Source of the DNA: Nitrosomonas supralitoralis
Lineage (GTDB): Bacteria > Pseudomonadota > Gammaproteobacteria > Burkholderiales > Nitrosomonadaceae
Length of the DNA: 64,000 nucleotides
Direction: 5' to 3'
Assembly (NCBI RefSeq): GCF_003011925.2
Contig: NZ_PXXU01000007.1
Location: 33,241 to 97,240 of the forward strand
Positions within the stretch are counted from its first letter, which is position 1. Each line of letters opens with the position of its first letter. A program made the translations under genes and the position numbers. Positions 20,825-29,261 of the stretch are shown piece by piece. The notes under the pieces were generated by a model. It did not search any database. It saw only the letters and a list, made by a program, of their open reading frames with translations, and was not told the origin of the DNA.

Positions 20825-23185
20825 ATGATTGATCCTATTCTCAATGCAAAAGAAAAATTAGATGACCCGCTCATGCTGGAGTGGGCGCTACGTTACTATA
20901 AAGATCTGCCCGAAAATAATCGTGAAGAAAAGGCCCATATTGAATCTTCATGGTTTCATGATCTTTTCATCGCACAGCTAATCGAACGAAATGAAACAGA
21001 AACATTGCTTCGCCTATTTAATACGTTACCAGCCCAGCATTTCTCTTCATTTACGAATCTGATCATCAAGCGCTGGCTCGAATGGCCTACTTCTTTGGCT
21101 AATGCGACGATACAGATTCTAGCCGTCAATGCACCTAAAGAACTTTTGCATTTGCTTGAAAGCTATTTGAATAAGGTTGAGCAAGGTGCTCCCTTTGAAA
21201 TCGAACGCCTCCTGAGTATTTATGAGTTATCAGAGACTGGGATCGATACGTCGTACCAACCATTATTAAATAGGCTTTGTCAGAAAGTTCTGTTACTCCC
21301 AAAGATTCATTTTGGCAGGATGTTTTTTCTGCCATCCCTGTTACGTCTAGGCAACGGCTTATCTTTCGATATGCACGCATCTTTGCTAGAAGCTGCGCTT
21401 CAAAGTTGTGAAGATAATGATCGTCGCAGAAGTGTGTTAATAGCCTTAATTCAAGGTGTGTTCGGTCATAAAGAATACCTGGATATAGTTTTTGATCGTA
21501 GCGAGAAACAATCAGAGCAACACCTTGAATCATTAGTCTATTTATTTCAAGAAGAAACACCACTGACACAACTTGATCAGTGGCTGGATTCACCACCTGC
21601 TTTCTCCGAGGTTATCCCAATGCTGGAGAAAATTTCCTATCAATCAAGTGGTTGCAAAAGAATTCTAAGCTTACTGAAGGATTCATCGAGAATCAAACGG
21701 CAATTGCCTGATGCCATTCGATCTCAACTCGTTGTAGCCACCTGCATTCATGGTTTTGCACGGACAACATTCGAGAATCTGGCTCCCGACCTCAAGGAAA
21801 CAGTTGATTTGTTGTCGGGAGACTTTTTGAAACCGCATTGGTATCCCGCTTTATTAGCGCATTTGCGTACCTATGATCAGCAAGATATTACAACCGCATT
21901 AATTTCTCGCTTACCTTATGTTAGACACACCTATGGTGGCGTGCAATTGGCCGAAGTTATGGGTGATTTGGCCTGGGCAGAGTTCGTGCCATGCCTAATC
22001 GACTCAATTACGCAAGATCAAGGAGATTATCTCTGTGAAGCCTCACAAACAGCATTGAAAAAAATAGGTATCTCGGCCCAAGCAGCTTTGATTGAGTTTT
22101 GGGATCAATTAGATTGGTCTCAACAAATATTTGGCCTTCCGGTAATCAGCGATATCGGCGGCAAAGCAGCGGCAGATTTTGCTTATGAACATTTCGACAC
22201 ATTGATGGCTGATAATGTGGAGTTTTATTGTAAATTAGCATTAGCCGCTCCAGATAAACGCTTGCTGGATCGCTTAAAGCCGGAACTGCGTCGCCAGCAA
22301 CCTCTAATTGATTGCGCCTGCTATATTCTTGCACGTCTCTTGGACCAGGATGATGATGAAATACAGGCTGCCAAGAAGCGCGCGATAGCAGACTTGACTA
22401 GACAAGCAAGGAACAGAAAGTCTTTCGAATCTGGAGACTTATCCAACGATTCGCTCTATCTGGAATTACACTGCCCGTCATGCAATGGCGTCAACCAGTA
22501 TGCAGTCAAGGGCGTTATTATCGGCAAAAATCAAGATGAAAAAATTCCACACTTGATCAATGATGAATTCCCCTGCGCATCCTGCGGCCAGTACGTTGAG
22601 TTTGAATTGACATCCTCAGCATTGACGTCACTGACTGCTGAAATGCTGATGATGAAAGCGGCGCATGAGAACGAACAACAACCGAGCACACGCATTACAA
22701 CGATGAGCTGTCAAGTAGATGGCCATACATTACCCGCCGCCACTGCTTTGGAGAAGCTAAGAGAACATGTCGCCAAGTCTCCTAATGATGCCAGCGCATG
22801 GTTTCAATTGGGAAAGATTCTTGCCTATATCAATAGACCGAAGGCCGGAATACAGGCTTTGTCACAAGCTCTGCAATTGGAGCCTGCTGCTATTGATGTC
22901 AAACTGATGCTGGCTAATGCACTTGTTCTAAATGACGCCAATGAAGAGGCATTCCAGATATTGACAGATGCGCTCAATCAATTAGCCGACTGGGAATTTC
23001 TTGTGCCACAATCAAACTTTGGGCAAGATTTCGCTAAACTTTACAATCAATTGCGGCGAAGCCTGGGCAGAGACGATTTGCCAGCGTTGCATCCATCTTC
23101 GTTAAAGACACCTCAAAAGACTGGTCGCAATGATCCTTGTCCCTGTGGCAGTGGAAAGAAATTCAAAAAATGTTGTGGTCGTTAA
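20825..23185 (+). CDS. Large alpha-solenoid / zinc-ribbon / TPR / SEC-C protein of unknown function
   Basis: I do not recognise a named family for the whole 786-residue protein. Residues 1 to about 530 are Leu/Ala-rich helical pairs resembling HEAT-type repeats, for example HTYGGVQLAEVMGDLAWAEF and CEASQTALKKIGISAQAALI. A CxxC...CxxC pair (Cys 550/553 and 584/587) forms a probable zinc ribbon. A TPR-like region follows at about 640-720 (NDASAWFQLGKILAYINRPKAGI). The C-terminus is a SEC-C zinc motif, NDPCPCGSGKKFKKCCG. There is no signal peptide, so it should be cytoplasmic. It lies between hsdS/mazF remnants and a recD2 remnant, yet its frame is intact, which suggests selection. No obvious catalytic motif is visible. 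Confidence 0.85.
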   Translation: MIDPILNAKEKLDDPLMLEWALRYYKDLPENNREEKAHIESSWFHDLFIAQLIERNETETLLRLFNTLPAQHFSSFTNLIIKRWLEWPTSLANATIQILAVNAPKELLHLLESYLNKVEQGAPFEIERLLSIYELSETGIDTSYQPLLNRLCQKVLLLPKIHFGRMFFLPSLLRLGNGLSFDMHASLLEAALQSCEDNDRRRSVLIALIQGVFGHKEYLDIVFDRSEKQSEQHLESLVYLFQEETPLTQLDQWLDSPPAFSEVIPMLEKISYQSSGCKRILSLLKDSSRIKRQLPDAIRSQLVVATCIHGFARTTFENLAPDLKETVDLLSGDFLKPHWYPALLAHLRTYDQQDITTALISRLPYVRHTYGGVQLAEVMGDLAWAEFVPCLIDSITQDQGDYLCEASQTALKKIGISAQAALIEFWDQLDWSQQIFGLPVISDIGGKAAADFAYEHFDTLMADNVEFYCKLALAAPDKRLLDRLKPELRRQQPLIDCACYILARLLDQDDDEIQAAKKRAIADLTRQARNRKSFESGDLSNDSLYLELHCPSCNGVNQYAVKGVIIGKNQDEKIPHLINDEFPCASCGQYVEFELTSSALTSLTAEMLMMKAAHENEQQPSTRITTMSCQVDGHTLPAATALEKLREHVAKSPNDASAWFQLGKILAYINRPKAGIQALSQALQLEPAAIDVKLMLANALVLNDANEEAFQILTDALNQLADWEFLVPQSNFGQDFAKLYNQLRRSLGRDDLPALHPSSLKTPQKTGRNDPCPCGSGKKFKKCCGR

Positions 23186-23233
23186 GTTGTATAAACAAAG
23201 CCAGTCAAGTTTACTAGTTATATCGATGATCTG

Positions 23234-23475
23234 ATGAATAGATCTTCCAAGTCTCAGCACTCTGCTGATAATCCACTGAAAACGCTACAGGAATCAATGG
23301 AGCGCATCATCTTTCATAGCGAATCATCAAGTTTCTGTGTTTTGCGCGTCAAGGTCAAAGCGCATTGAGAACTAATAACAGTAATTGGCTCCGCTGCTTC
23401 TGTAACAGCGGGGGAGTATGTCGAATGTTTAGGCATCTGGGTTAATGATCGGCAACATGGTTAACAGTTTTAAAT
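23234..23475 (+). pseudogene. 5' remnant of a RecD2-like helicase gene
   Basis: From an ATG the frame encodes the RecD2 N-terminal OB-fold region: LQESMERIIFHSESSSFCVLRVKVKAH. A TGA replaces the expected Arg codon, and the frame continues ELITVIGSAASVTAGEYVECLGIW and VNDRQHG. It then breaks again at GLQFK through loss of one base. The helicase domains of a normal protein of about 700 residues are not found downstream, so this is a decayed, 3'-truncated gene. Confidence 0.72.
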
Positions 23476-24366
23476 CAATCTCTATAAAAATCGTTATAAC
23501 CTAAATCAACCGTTGAACAAGTCAGAGAAAAGCACATTTATAGCTGGGCCATATTGCCGTGTGTTGCAATCGAACTGCTGAGAATAAACAAGAAGCTTTA
23601 AATGACACGACATTGAAGCAAGCTTTGATGATTTCGTTAAAACTGGAAAAAACTTTAAAGACTGCACTCTGCAGAATATCGATGATCTTTTGCCTTTTCC
23701 GCCAAAAGCCGATTCTTAGGCGGATGCACAAATGACCGCGCTTTCAGGCACTAAATTGAAATAATATTGTTTTATAATGACTATGTGCTGAGTGACCAGT
23801 TATAAGAGTAAAGTTTGTTAACAATAACTGAAGTTATCAACTAATCTTTGAGCTACGTTTACATAAAATGAACAAGTTTTGTGATGCTATACGACTGGCT
23901 ATTTTGCCGTGAAGTTGAGATGAGTCGAACCTCAGGTATAGTGATTACGAAACGTAATTTATAATGATAGACATCAAAAATCAATTTCTTGTACTTATTC
24001 TGGGCGAATGGTCAGCGCCACGAAGTCTCAAGCGATGGTATTTCGTCCACAATCTGACACAATAAGCTTCAAACAAGAATTACAATATAAATAATTTTGC
24101 TTTTTGTTTATACGCTAAATAATACTGAAAGCAGTAACTTTTATGTGTTGCTTGAGAATCTTCATAGACGATGACGATATTGGTAAATTACATGTGGCTA
24201 TTTTTTTATTTGAGGTATTGTCAAATTAAGAAAATTTGAGCAAACGCCGATACAATAATTTGTAACTATCTAATTGATCTGTATTGGCAATTATGCCAAG
24301 AGGCAAAGATCAGCTCAATTTGACTTAACTTGATAATACCTTCAAAACTACTAAAGCCACACTTAA
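23476..24366. other. Non-coding, degenerate accessory DNA
   Basis: This AT-rich stretch has no gene I can support. A plus-strand reading near 23610-23705 gives a short peptide with KNFKDCTLQNIDDLLPFPP before stops. It may belong to a decayed mobile element, but the family is not clear. Confidence 0.35.
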
Positions 24367-24498
24367 TTAGTTCTCTTTATTCGCACTATCGCGATCTTTC
24401 AGAATATCTTGACTTGGAGGATACTGACCTGGTTTTGGCTCGCCACATGCAGTTAAGAACAATACTAAACAGGCAGCTACAAAAAGAGTATATTTCAT
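24367..24498 (-). CDS. Very small lipoprotein (43 residues)
   Basis: The product starts MKYTLFVAACLVLFLTACGE with a typical lipobox (LTAC) and continues with a short polar tail rich in Pro, Asp, Lys and Asn (PPSQDILKDRDSANKEN). AGGA stands about 9 nt before the ATG. The N-terminus closely resembles the lipoprotein at 54814-55038 ([20 protein letters not shown]) and has the same plan as 53997-54194, so these look like a small family. Function is unknown. Confidence 0.68.
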   Translation of the reverse strand: MKYTLFVAACLVLFLTACGEPKPGQYPPSQDILKDRDSANKEN

Positions 24499-24739
24499 AT
24501 TATCAATGTCCTATATTTGAATTGAAAGAATAAGGCTCTTTCGAAAAATACAAAGAACTGGTTCCTTGATTTTGCTGGATCGCAATTTTCGCTATTTCTT
24601 GGAGCACTTCTTTATAACATAAATAATATTAAGTTTTCGTGAATTATCGTTAATATCTTCGATTCTACGAAAATTATGCACATTTGGGTTAGTTCGTTAG
24701 CTCAGCTACATCGTAGCGAATATTTCTCCTAGTCATTTT

Positions 24740-25110
24740 TCAACCGGCCTCAACAGTGTTGAGAAATCTACAGGTGACTCCCGGTTGGCTACCATCCCAA
24801 ATTGAACCCGCCTTACCTTCGACGTCCACCTCAAACAGGAAAACCTTTTTGGGGCGTGCCGCTGATTCAATCAGCGTGGCATCAATTACCGCTCCCGCCG
24901 CGCCCTTGATCATCAATCCGTGTGATTGAAGCTGTTCATTGATCGAGGCCAGCAGATCGTCTAACCGAGCGCCGGTCACCAAACGGATGCAAAACCAACA
25001 CGGGGTGGCTTCGTCCGGTATCGCATCCGACAGGGACAAACCACAAAATCGTAGAAAATCAATCCGAACATACAGTGCTTGCTCCAACGCAGCATCTCCA
25101 ACTGTCTTTG
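24740..25110 (-). mobile_element. IS5-family transposase fragment
   Basis: The frame gives the middle of an IS5-type transposase: LEQALYVRIDFLRFCGLSLSDAIPDEAT, LVTGARLDDLLASINEQL, then the DDE start GAAGAVIDATLIESAARP (first catalytic Asp in VIDAT). Both the N-terminus and the C-terminal half with the remaining Asp and Glu are missing. No terminal inverted repeats were found. It is an inactive relic. Confidence 0.82.
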
Positions 25111-25350
25111 ACTTGTCACTATTTTAGACGGTTATCGCGCTGACGGGGGAGTTGTGCAGTAGTCTTGTAATCAGCCACCAGAGCGGATTGGCTTGAATGT
25201 AGAAGAGGGTTATCTGTTTGAGTAAAATGTTTTAAAGTTTCAATTTCGTGGAGCTGTGCAGCGATCCGATCGAAAAAGGCCGATCGAACCTTGGAAGAAT
25301 AGAATGATCAGGGGATTTTAGAAATGTCATGCACGATAACTTTATTTGTA

Positions 25351-25393
25351 AAAAAAAACCATATCTGGCTCTCTATTGTTATTAGAGAGCCAG
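25351..25393 (-). terminator. Rho-independent terminator of the DUF1269 gene
   Basis: An 11-bp perfect stem (CTGGCTCTCTA / TAGAGAGCCAG) has a 7-nt loop. On the minus strand it is followed by ATATGG and a run of eight T. It lies 20 bp after the stop codon of 25413-25922. Confidence 0.88.
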
Positions 25394-25412
25394 TGTCAGG
25401 CTAACAACATAA

Positions 25413-25922
25413 TCAAGGAAATGCCGGCATTCTCGGTTCCGTTTGTTCAACTTCAACCTGCGGCAGATGTTCTTTGACTCGATTTTCAATTTCATTCACT
25501 CGATCAGTTGGCACATCAACAAGAACCAGCAACTTGCCGGCCTCAATAGCATCCTCGTATTCTTTGATTCGTCGATTGCCAATACTCATGCCGACCATGC
25601 CGCCAAACCAAGAACCTACACCCGCACCCACCAATGTGGTCGCCAATAAAACGCCTCCAGCGATAACCGTTGATGCCGGTGGCAATGCAACTGCAACTAG
25701 CCCGGCAAGCAAGCCCGTTGCACCACCTAATGCGACCCCTTGCTCCACGGCAGGAATGAAATCAGTTTTTTGCAAAAGATTTGCTTCCGGCAAATCTTCA
25801 AGCGGTGTACCGCGTTTTGCAATCACATGGATATGTTTCTCCTCAATTCTTTCCATAAGTAAATCTTGGACAATTTTCTTGGTAGTAGCGATATCTGGAA
25901 CTAGAAAGTATATACGTCGCAT
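25413..25922 (-). CDS. DUF1269-family protein with glycine-zipper membrane hairpin
   Basis: The 169-residue product has a cytoplasmic alpha/beta N-terminus (MRRIYFLVPDIATTKKIVQDLL). Two hydrophobic Gly/Ala-rich segments follow at about 62-115 (GVALGGATGLLAGLVAVALP and TLVGAGVGSWFGGMVGMSIG). A second alpha/beta unit (GKLLVLVDVPTDRVNEIENRV) ends the protein. This is the plan of DUF1269/YflT-like stress-associated proteins. Its role is not defined; the glycine zipper suggests membrane association. It is a single gene with its own terminator. Confidence 0.82.
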   Translation of the reverse strand: MRRIYFLVPDIATTKKIVQDLLMERIEEKHIHVIAKRGTPLEDLPEANLLQKTDFIPAVEQGVALGGATGLLAGLVAVALPPASTVIAGGVLLATTLVGAGVGSWFGGMVGMSIGNRRIKEYEDAIEAGKLLVLVDVPTDRVNEIENRVKEHLPQVEVEQTEPRMPAFP

Positions 25923-26310
25923 AATTCCCTCCTACGAGATTATGGAGTTTAAAAAGAAAGAGCATTAAATAACTCTTTGGACTGAAAAACTTTCTTTAAG
26001 TAAATACTGAAACAATTTGTTCCTATCTTTTTTTCTGAATCTGCTTTAATCCCAGCAAATCTATTTCTGTACATTGTTTGTACGTTTTATAACATATGTT
26101 TAAATTGTACTTTTTCAACCCTCTGGTTAACAAACTGACAAATTCTTACAAAGCGTCAATTTAAGTATAGAATAAAGTCTTCAGCCCTCATTTGAAAATG
26201 GATATAAAGAGAGTTGCAGCAACACTCTTCTCTTTAGAATTTTTCCATAAATAAGCTAGATGCTTATTCTCTAGTATATTGTGAGTGCCAATGTTTATTT
26301 TGGAGGCTAC
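25923..26310. other. Divergent intergenic region
   Basis: This AT-rich region separates the DUF1269 gene and the cytochrome c peroxidase gene. A stem AAAGAGA / TCTCTTT with an inner GTTG / CAAC pairing lies at about 26206-26236, roughly 75 bp before the peroxidase start. No further gene is visible. Confidence 0.35.
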
Positions 26311-27366
26311 ATGAAAGTATTCTTATTTCTGGCATTGATGTTAAGTTCCTACAGTTATGCTCAAAGTGAACATGATTCTCAGGGAGGTATACAAAAAAAT
26401 AGCGGTCATCATAATGAAATGCACGGTGGCGATCATCACGAGATGGGCGGAACGATGCATGGAAGTCATCACAAACTGGACAAAATTACTCTAAAACATT
26501 TTTTTGAACCGCTGCCCGCATCAATTATCGATGAGAAAAAGAATGCTGCATTAATTGCGCTGGGCAAGAAACTTTATTTAGATCCACGACTTTCAGTAAA
26601 TAATACAATTTCCTGTAACTCCTGCCATCAACTGAATAATTTCGGTGTCGACAGTCAACCCACATCACCCGGTCATGAAGGAAAACGCGGCGGTAGAAAT
26701 TCACCAACTACGCTGAATGCTGCACTACATATTGCTCAATTTTGGGATGGACGTGCCAAGGACGTTGAAGAGCAAGCACTCGGTCCAATTCTGAATCCGA
26801 TCGAAATGGGCATGGCAAAAGATGTTGATGTTGTCGGTAAATTGAAAAAAATAGACGAATATAAGACCATGTTTGCGGAGGCCTTTAAGGATGAAAAAGA
26901 TCCAATTCTGTATGTAAATATCGGCAAAGCAATTGGCGCATTCGAGCGTACACTTTTAACACCATCCCGCTTTGATGATTTCCTCAAAGGCGATGAAAAT
27001 GCGTTAAATGATACTGAGAAAAGGGGTTTGCAGAAATTCATCAGTATGGGATGTGCAAATTGTCACAACGGCGTAGCAATTGGTGGAAACTCATATAAGA
27101 AAATCGGTCTGGTCGTACCCTATGAAACAAAAGATTTGGGAAGATTTGAAATAACTGGACTTGAAACTGATAAAAAAGTATTTAAAGTACCGAGCCTAAG
27201 AAATATCACCAAAACTGGCCCTTATTTTCATGATGGCTCGGTGGCAACCTTGGATGAAGCTATTGAGGAAATGGCAGAGCATCAGTTGGGACGGAAAGTC
27301 GAACCGGAATTTGTTGCTGATGTGAAAGCTTTTCTGGGGTCCTTAACTGGCAAAGTTCAGAAATAA
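26311..27366 (+). CDS. Di-haem cytochrome c peroxidase (CcpA/MauG family) with His-rich N-terminus
   Basis: These periplasmic enzymes reduce hydrogen peroxide with electrons from small cytochromes, or oxidise other targets as in MauG. A Sec signal (LFLALMLSSYSYAQS) precedes a His/Gly-rich segment with about ten His in 25 residues (HHNEMHGGDHHEM, then HGSHH). Two haem-c sites follow: CNSCH at residue 102 and CANCH at 248. The family stretches LGKKLYLDPRLS, RNSPTTLNAA, FWDGRAKDVEEQ and TGPYFHDGS are all present. GGAGG precedes the ATG of MKVFLF. The His-rich head is unusual and suggests metal binding, perhaps copper; that is inference. Confidence 0.92.
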   Translation: MKVFLFLALMLSSYSYAQSEHDSQGGIQKNSGHHNEMHGGDHHEMGGTMHGSHHKLDKITLKHFFEPLPASIIDEKKNAALIALGKKLYLDPRLSVNNTISCNSCHQLNNFGVDSQPTSPGHEGKRGGRNSPTTLNAALHIAQFWDGRAKDVEEQALGPILNPIEMGMAKDVDVVGKLKKIDEYKTMFAEAFKDEKDPILYVNIGKAIGAFERTLLTPSRFDDFLKGDENALNDTEKRGLQKFISMGCANCHNGVAIGGNSYKKIGLVVPYETKDLGRFEITGLETDKKVFKVPSLRNITKTGPYFHDGSVATLDEAIEEMAEHQLGRKVEPEFVADVKAFLGSLTGKVQK

Positions 27367-27398
27367 ACTTGAATATATACGATAACTCAACAAAGTGA

Positions 27399-27438
27399 AA
27401 AGTAATGTGTAACAGGAACTGGGGTTGTACATTACTTT
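27399..27438 (+). terminator. Probable terminator of the peroxidase gene
   Basis: A 10-bp perfect stem (AAAGTAATGT / ACATTACTTT) extends by five weaker pairs (GTAAC / GTTGT). It begins 33 bp after the peroxidase stop, and the 3' arm itself is T-rich. Confidence 0.6.
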
Positions 27439-28146
27439 CTATATTCTAAAAACAATCAGTCTTTAAAATGCCGCTCTCTCATATGAGAAAGTTAAGTCAC
27501 TTTCTCATCCAGCTGATTATTAGTCAAAAATTGATATGTATCAGCAAAAAAATAGCCAAGGCTCCCTTTTAATACGAACCAAGCAAGTAATAGCTGTTAT
27601 GTTAAAAATCTTTTTTACGGCGCGCCGTAAAGTTCAACAAACTTAAGCCAGCAAGTACATCGCATAGATTCCGGTCCGGACACAACACTGGTCATTGAAA
27701 TCATATCTAGAGCTTACTCAAAATATAGCCTACTACTTAACAACGAGTGGTAATGCAAAAAATTTAATTCCATAAAAAGCAAATGTTATAAAGCCTAATC
27801 GCTCAAACCAGAACTTAAAAAGTTATCGATATTTTAAGCTCAGGCACAAACCGACTCGTTTGGTCATCCATGAATTTCCCGACTATACCAAAAACTCTTT
27901 TTCTTGAGAAAATAGAACTATGAAAATCAAATTAGATATTCGATGAAAATGTGAAAAGCAAGCTTTCGGATGATTCATGAACATCGACGAAGCATGGAAC
28001 GCAGCGGGCGGCAGTGACATCGATATCACCGAAGATAGGTTGTTACTGCCAACCAGGATACATTCGACGTCGGAAACAGCCATTAATGTATGGAGTAAAT
28101 TTATCCATACACCTTTGACGGCACCGACTCGATCTGAATTTTATAT
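27439..28146. other. Intergenic region with hairpins and a palindrome, no clear gene
   Basis: It holds a 10-bp perfect stem (ATGAGAAAGT / ACTTTCTCAT) at 27483-27508 and an 18-bp palindrome at 27614-27631. Short open readings at 27883-28083 (minus) and 27977-28222 (plus) overlap each other and resemble nothing I know. I do not call them genes. Confidence 0.4.
27614..27631. repeat. 18-bp perfect palindrome
   Basis: TTTACGGCGCGCCGTAAA is self-complementary, with a GC-rich core inside AT-rich DNA. It could be a protein-binding site or a hairpin; no adjacent gene start shows which. Confidence 0.55.
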
Positions 28147-28380
28147 CTATTTTGAGTCATTCTTGTTTGCCCCCCGAATGTTCAGAAAAGCTAAAGCAAT
28201 CTGCAGAACGATTAGCGCATAAGCTTGGACGTGCCACCCCCAGATTATCCAAAGACAGTTGCCGAAAAGCGAAAACCAAAAGCCGATCATGCGGCTCCGC
28301 TGGTTTTGCGATGCAATGAGCCATACGCCCAAAATTGTAACAATCATCGCAGGCCACTGTAGTTGATGTAAATAATCCAA
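28147..28380 (-). CDS. Small two-to-three-helix membrane protein
   Basis: The frame encodes up to 77 residues with hydrophobic helices around AMIVTILGVWLIAS, MIGFWFSLFGNCLWIIWG and YALIVLQIALAFLNIRG. A charged QNQRSR loop lies between the first two and an NKNDSK tail at the end. The pattern fits a small inner-membrane protein. The first possible start is TTG without a clear ribosome site. An internal ATG at MIVTIL would shorten it by 11 residues. Function is unknown. Confidence 0.55.
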   Translation of the reverse strand: MDYLHQLQWPAMIVTILGVWLIASQNQRSRMIGFWFSLFGNCLWIIWGWHVQAYALIVLQIALAFLNIRGANKNDSK

Positions 28381-28582
28381 ATGGAAGCTTTATAAAACTT
28401 TAACTGGGGTTAATAGGAAAATAAGTGGTTGTTGCTAAGCTGGAGCGATCCATGAATTCAAAAGAAGGCATAAAATAAAGACAATGAATAGACAAAAATC
28501 ATCCGCTTTATTTTTAATGCGGATAAATAGATTTATTTGCAGCCTAATTAAATGTGGACAGCATCTTCCGCAGCTTTTTATG

Positions 28583-28849
28583 CTACATCAGCATTTTAAT
28601 AGCATTATTCAATGAATCTATCCCCTTATCCAAATGTTTAGAATCAATTTGATGATCTGTATTGTTTTTTGCCGCATTCGAATATTTCTTTGCCTCCTCT
28701 GAGTAATTAGCAATTGCTTTCAAATTTGCTGACTTGGCTGCAACTTCAGCATGCTGTACAGCTTGATCCAAATTGTTTGTTTCTGCAAATACGCCAAACG
28801 AAAAAAGTATCATAATTAAAATACTTGTAATTAACTTAGTATTTTTCAT
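28583..28849 (-). CDS. SmbP-like small periplasmic helical protein
   Basis: The 88-residue product has a Sec signal (ILIMILFSFGVFAET). A mature helical part repeats the pattern AVQHAEVAAKSANLKAIANY, EEAKKYSNAAK, HLDKGIDSLNNAIK. SmbP, the small metal-binding protein of Nitrosomonas europaea, has the same length class and heptad plan but is packed with His. Here only three His remain in the mature part. I therefore read it as a distant SmbP-type protein with little metal-binding capacity; the homology is inferred from pattern alone. Confidence 0.6.
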   Translation of the reverse strand: MKNTKLITSILIMILFSFGVFAETNNLDQAVQHAEVAAKSANLKAIANYSEEAKKYSNAAKNNTDHQIDSKHLDKGIDSLNNAIKMLM

Positions 28850-29261
28850 AGGAATTCAAGCTCCTCCATTCGTAACTATTTCAATAAATTCTGATCACTC
28901 TTTTTTAATGACATAAGCGAAATTAGTAAAGTAGTTAATAATACATTCAAAAACATGCAATTTTATTTTTTATAAAGGGCGGATTCAAATTGAAATTGAA
29001 TTCGCGAAATAATGTTAACAGGCCATAAGTCTGGCGGCTCTCAATACTTGTTTGAATCACACTCAAATTAAACTGAAAATGGTATGGAGGCATAAATTTT
29101 TATTCTGCACTAAGTAATAATCAATCGATGCCGTTAAATCTGCACAATTTAAAAACAATCTTTTGATTCCGTTATCAAGAAATGATCATATTAGAATTTT
29201 TGTGATATTTGCTGATAATGATTAAATATCATGTGAATGCCAAGTACTTGAGGAGCTATTT
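28850..29261. other. AT-rich region upstream of pilC
   Basis: This divergent region between the SmbP-like gene and pilC holds no gene I can support. pilC has GAGGAG close to its ATG. No pilB lies upstream, unlike many pil clusters. Confidence 0.4.

Noticed and set aside
27883..28222. Overlapping open readings on both strands (66 and 81 codons)
   Set aside because: Neither has a ribosome site or recognisable motif, and they overlap each other.
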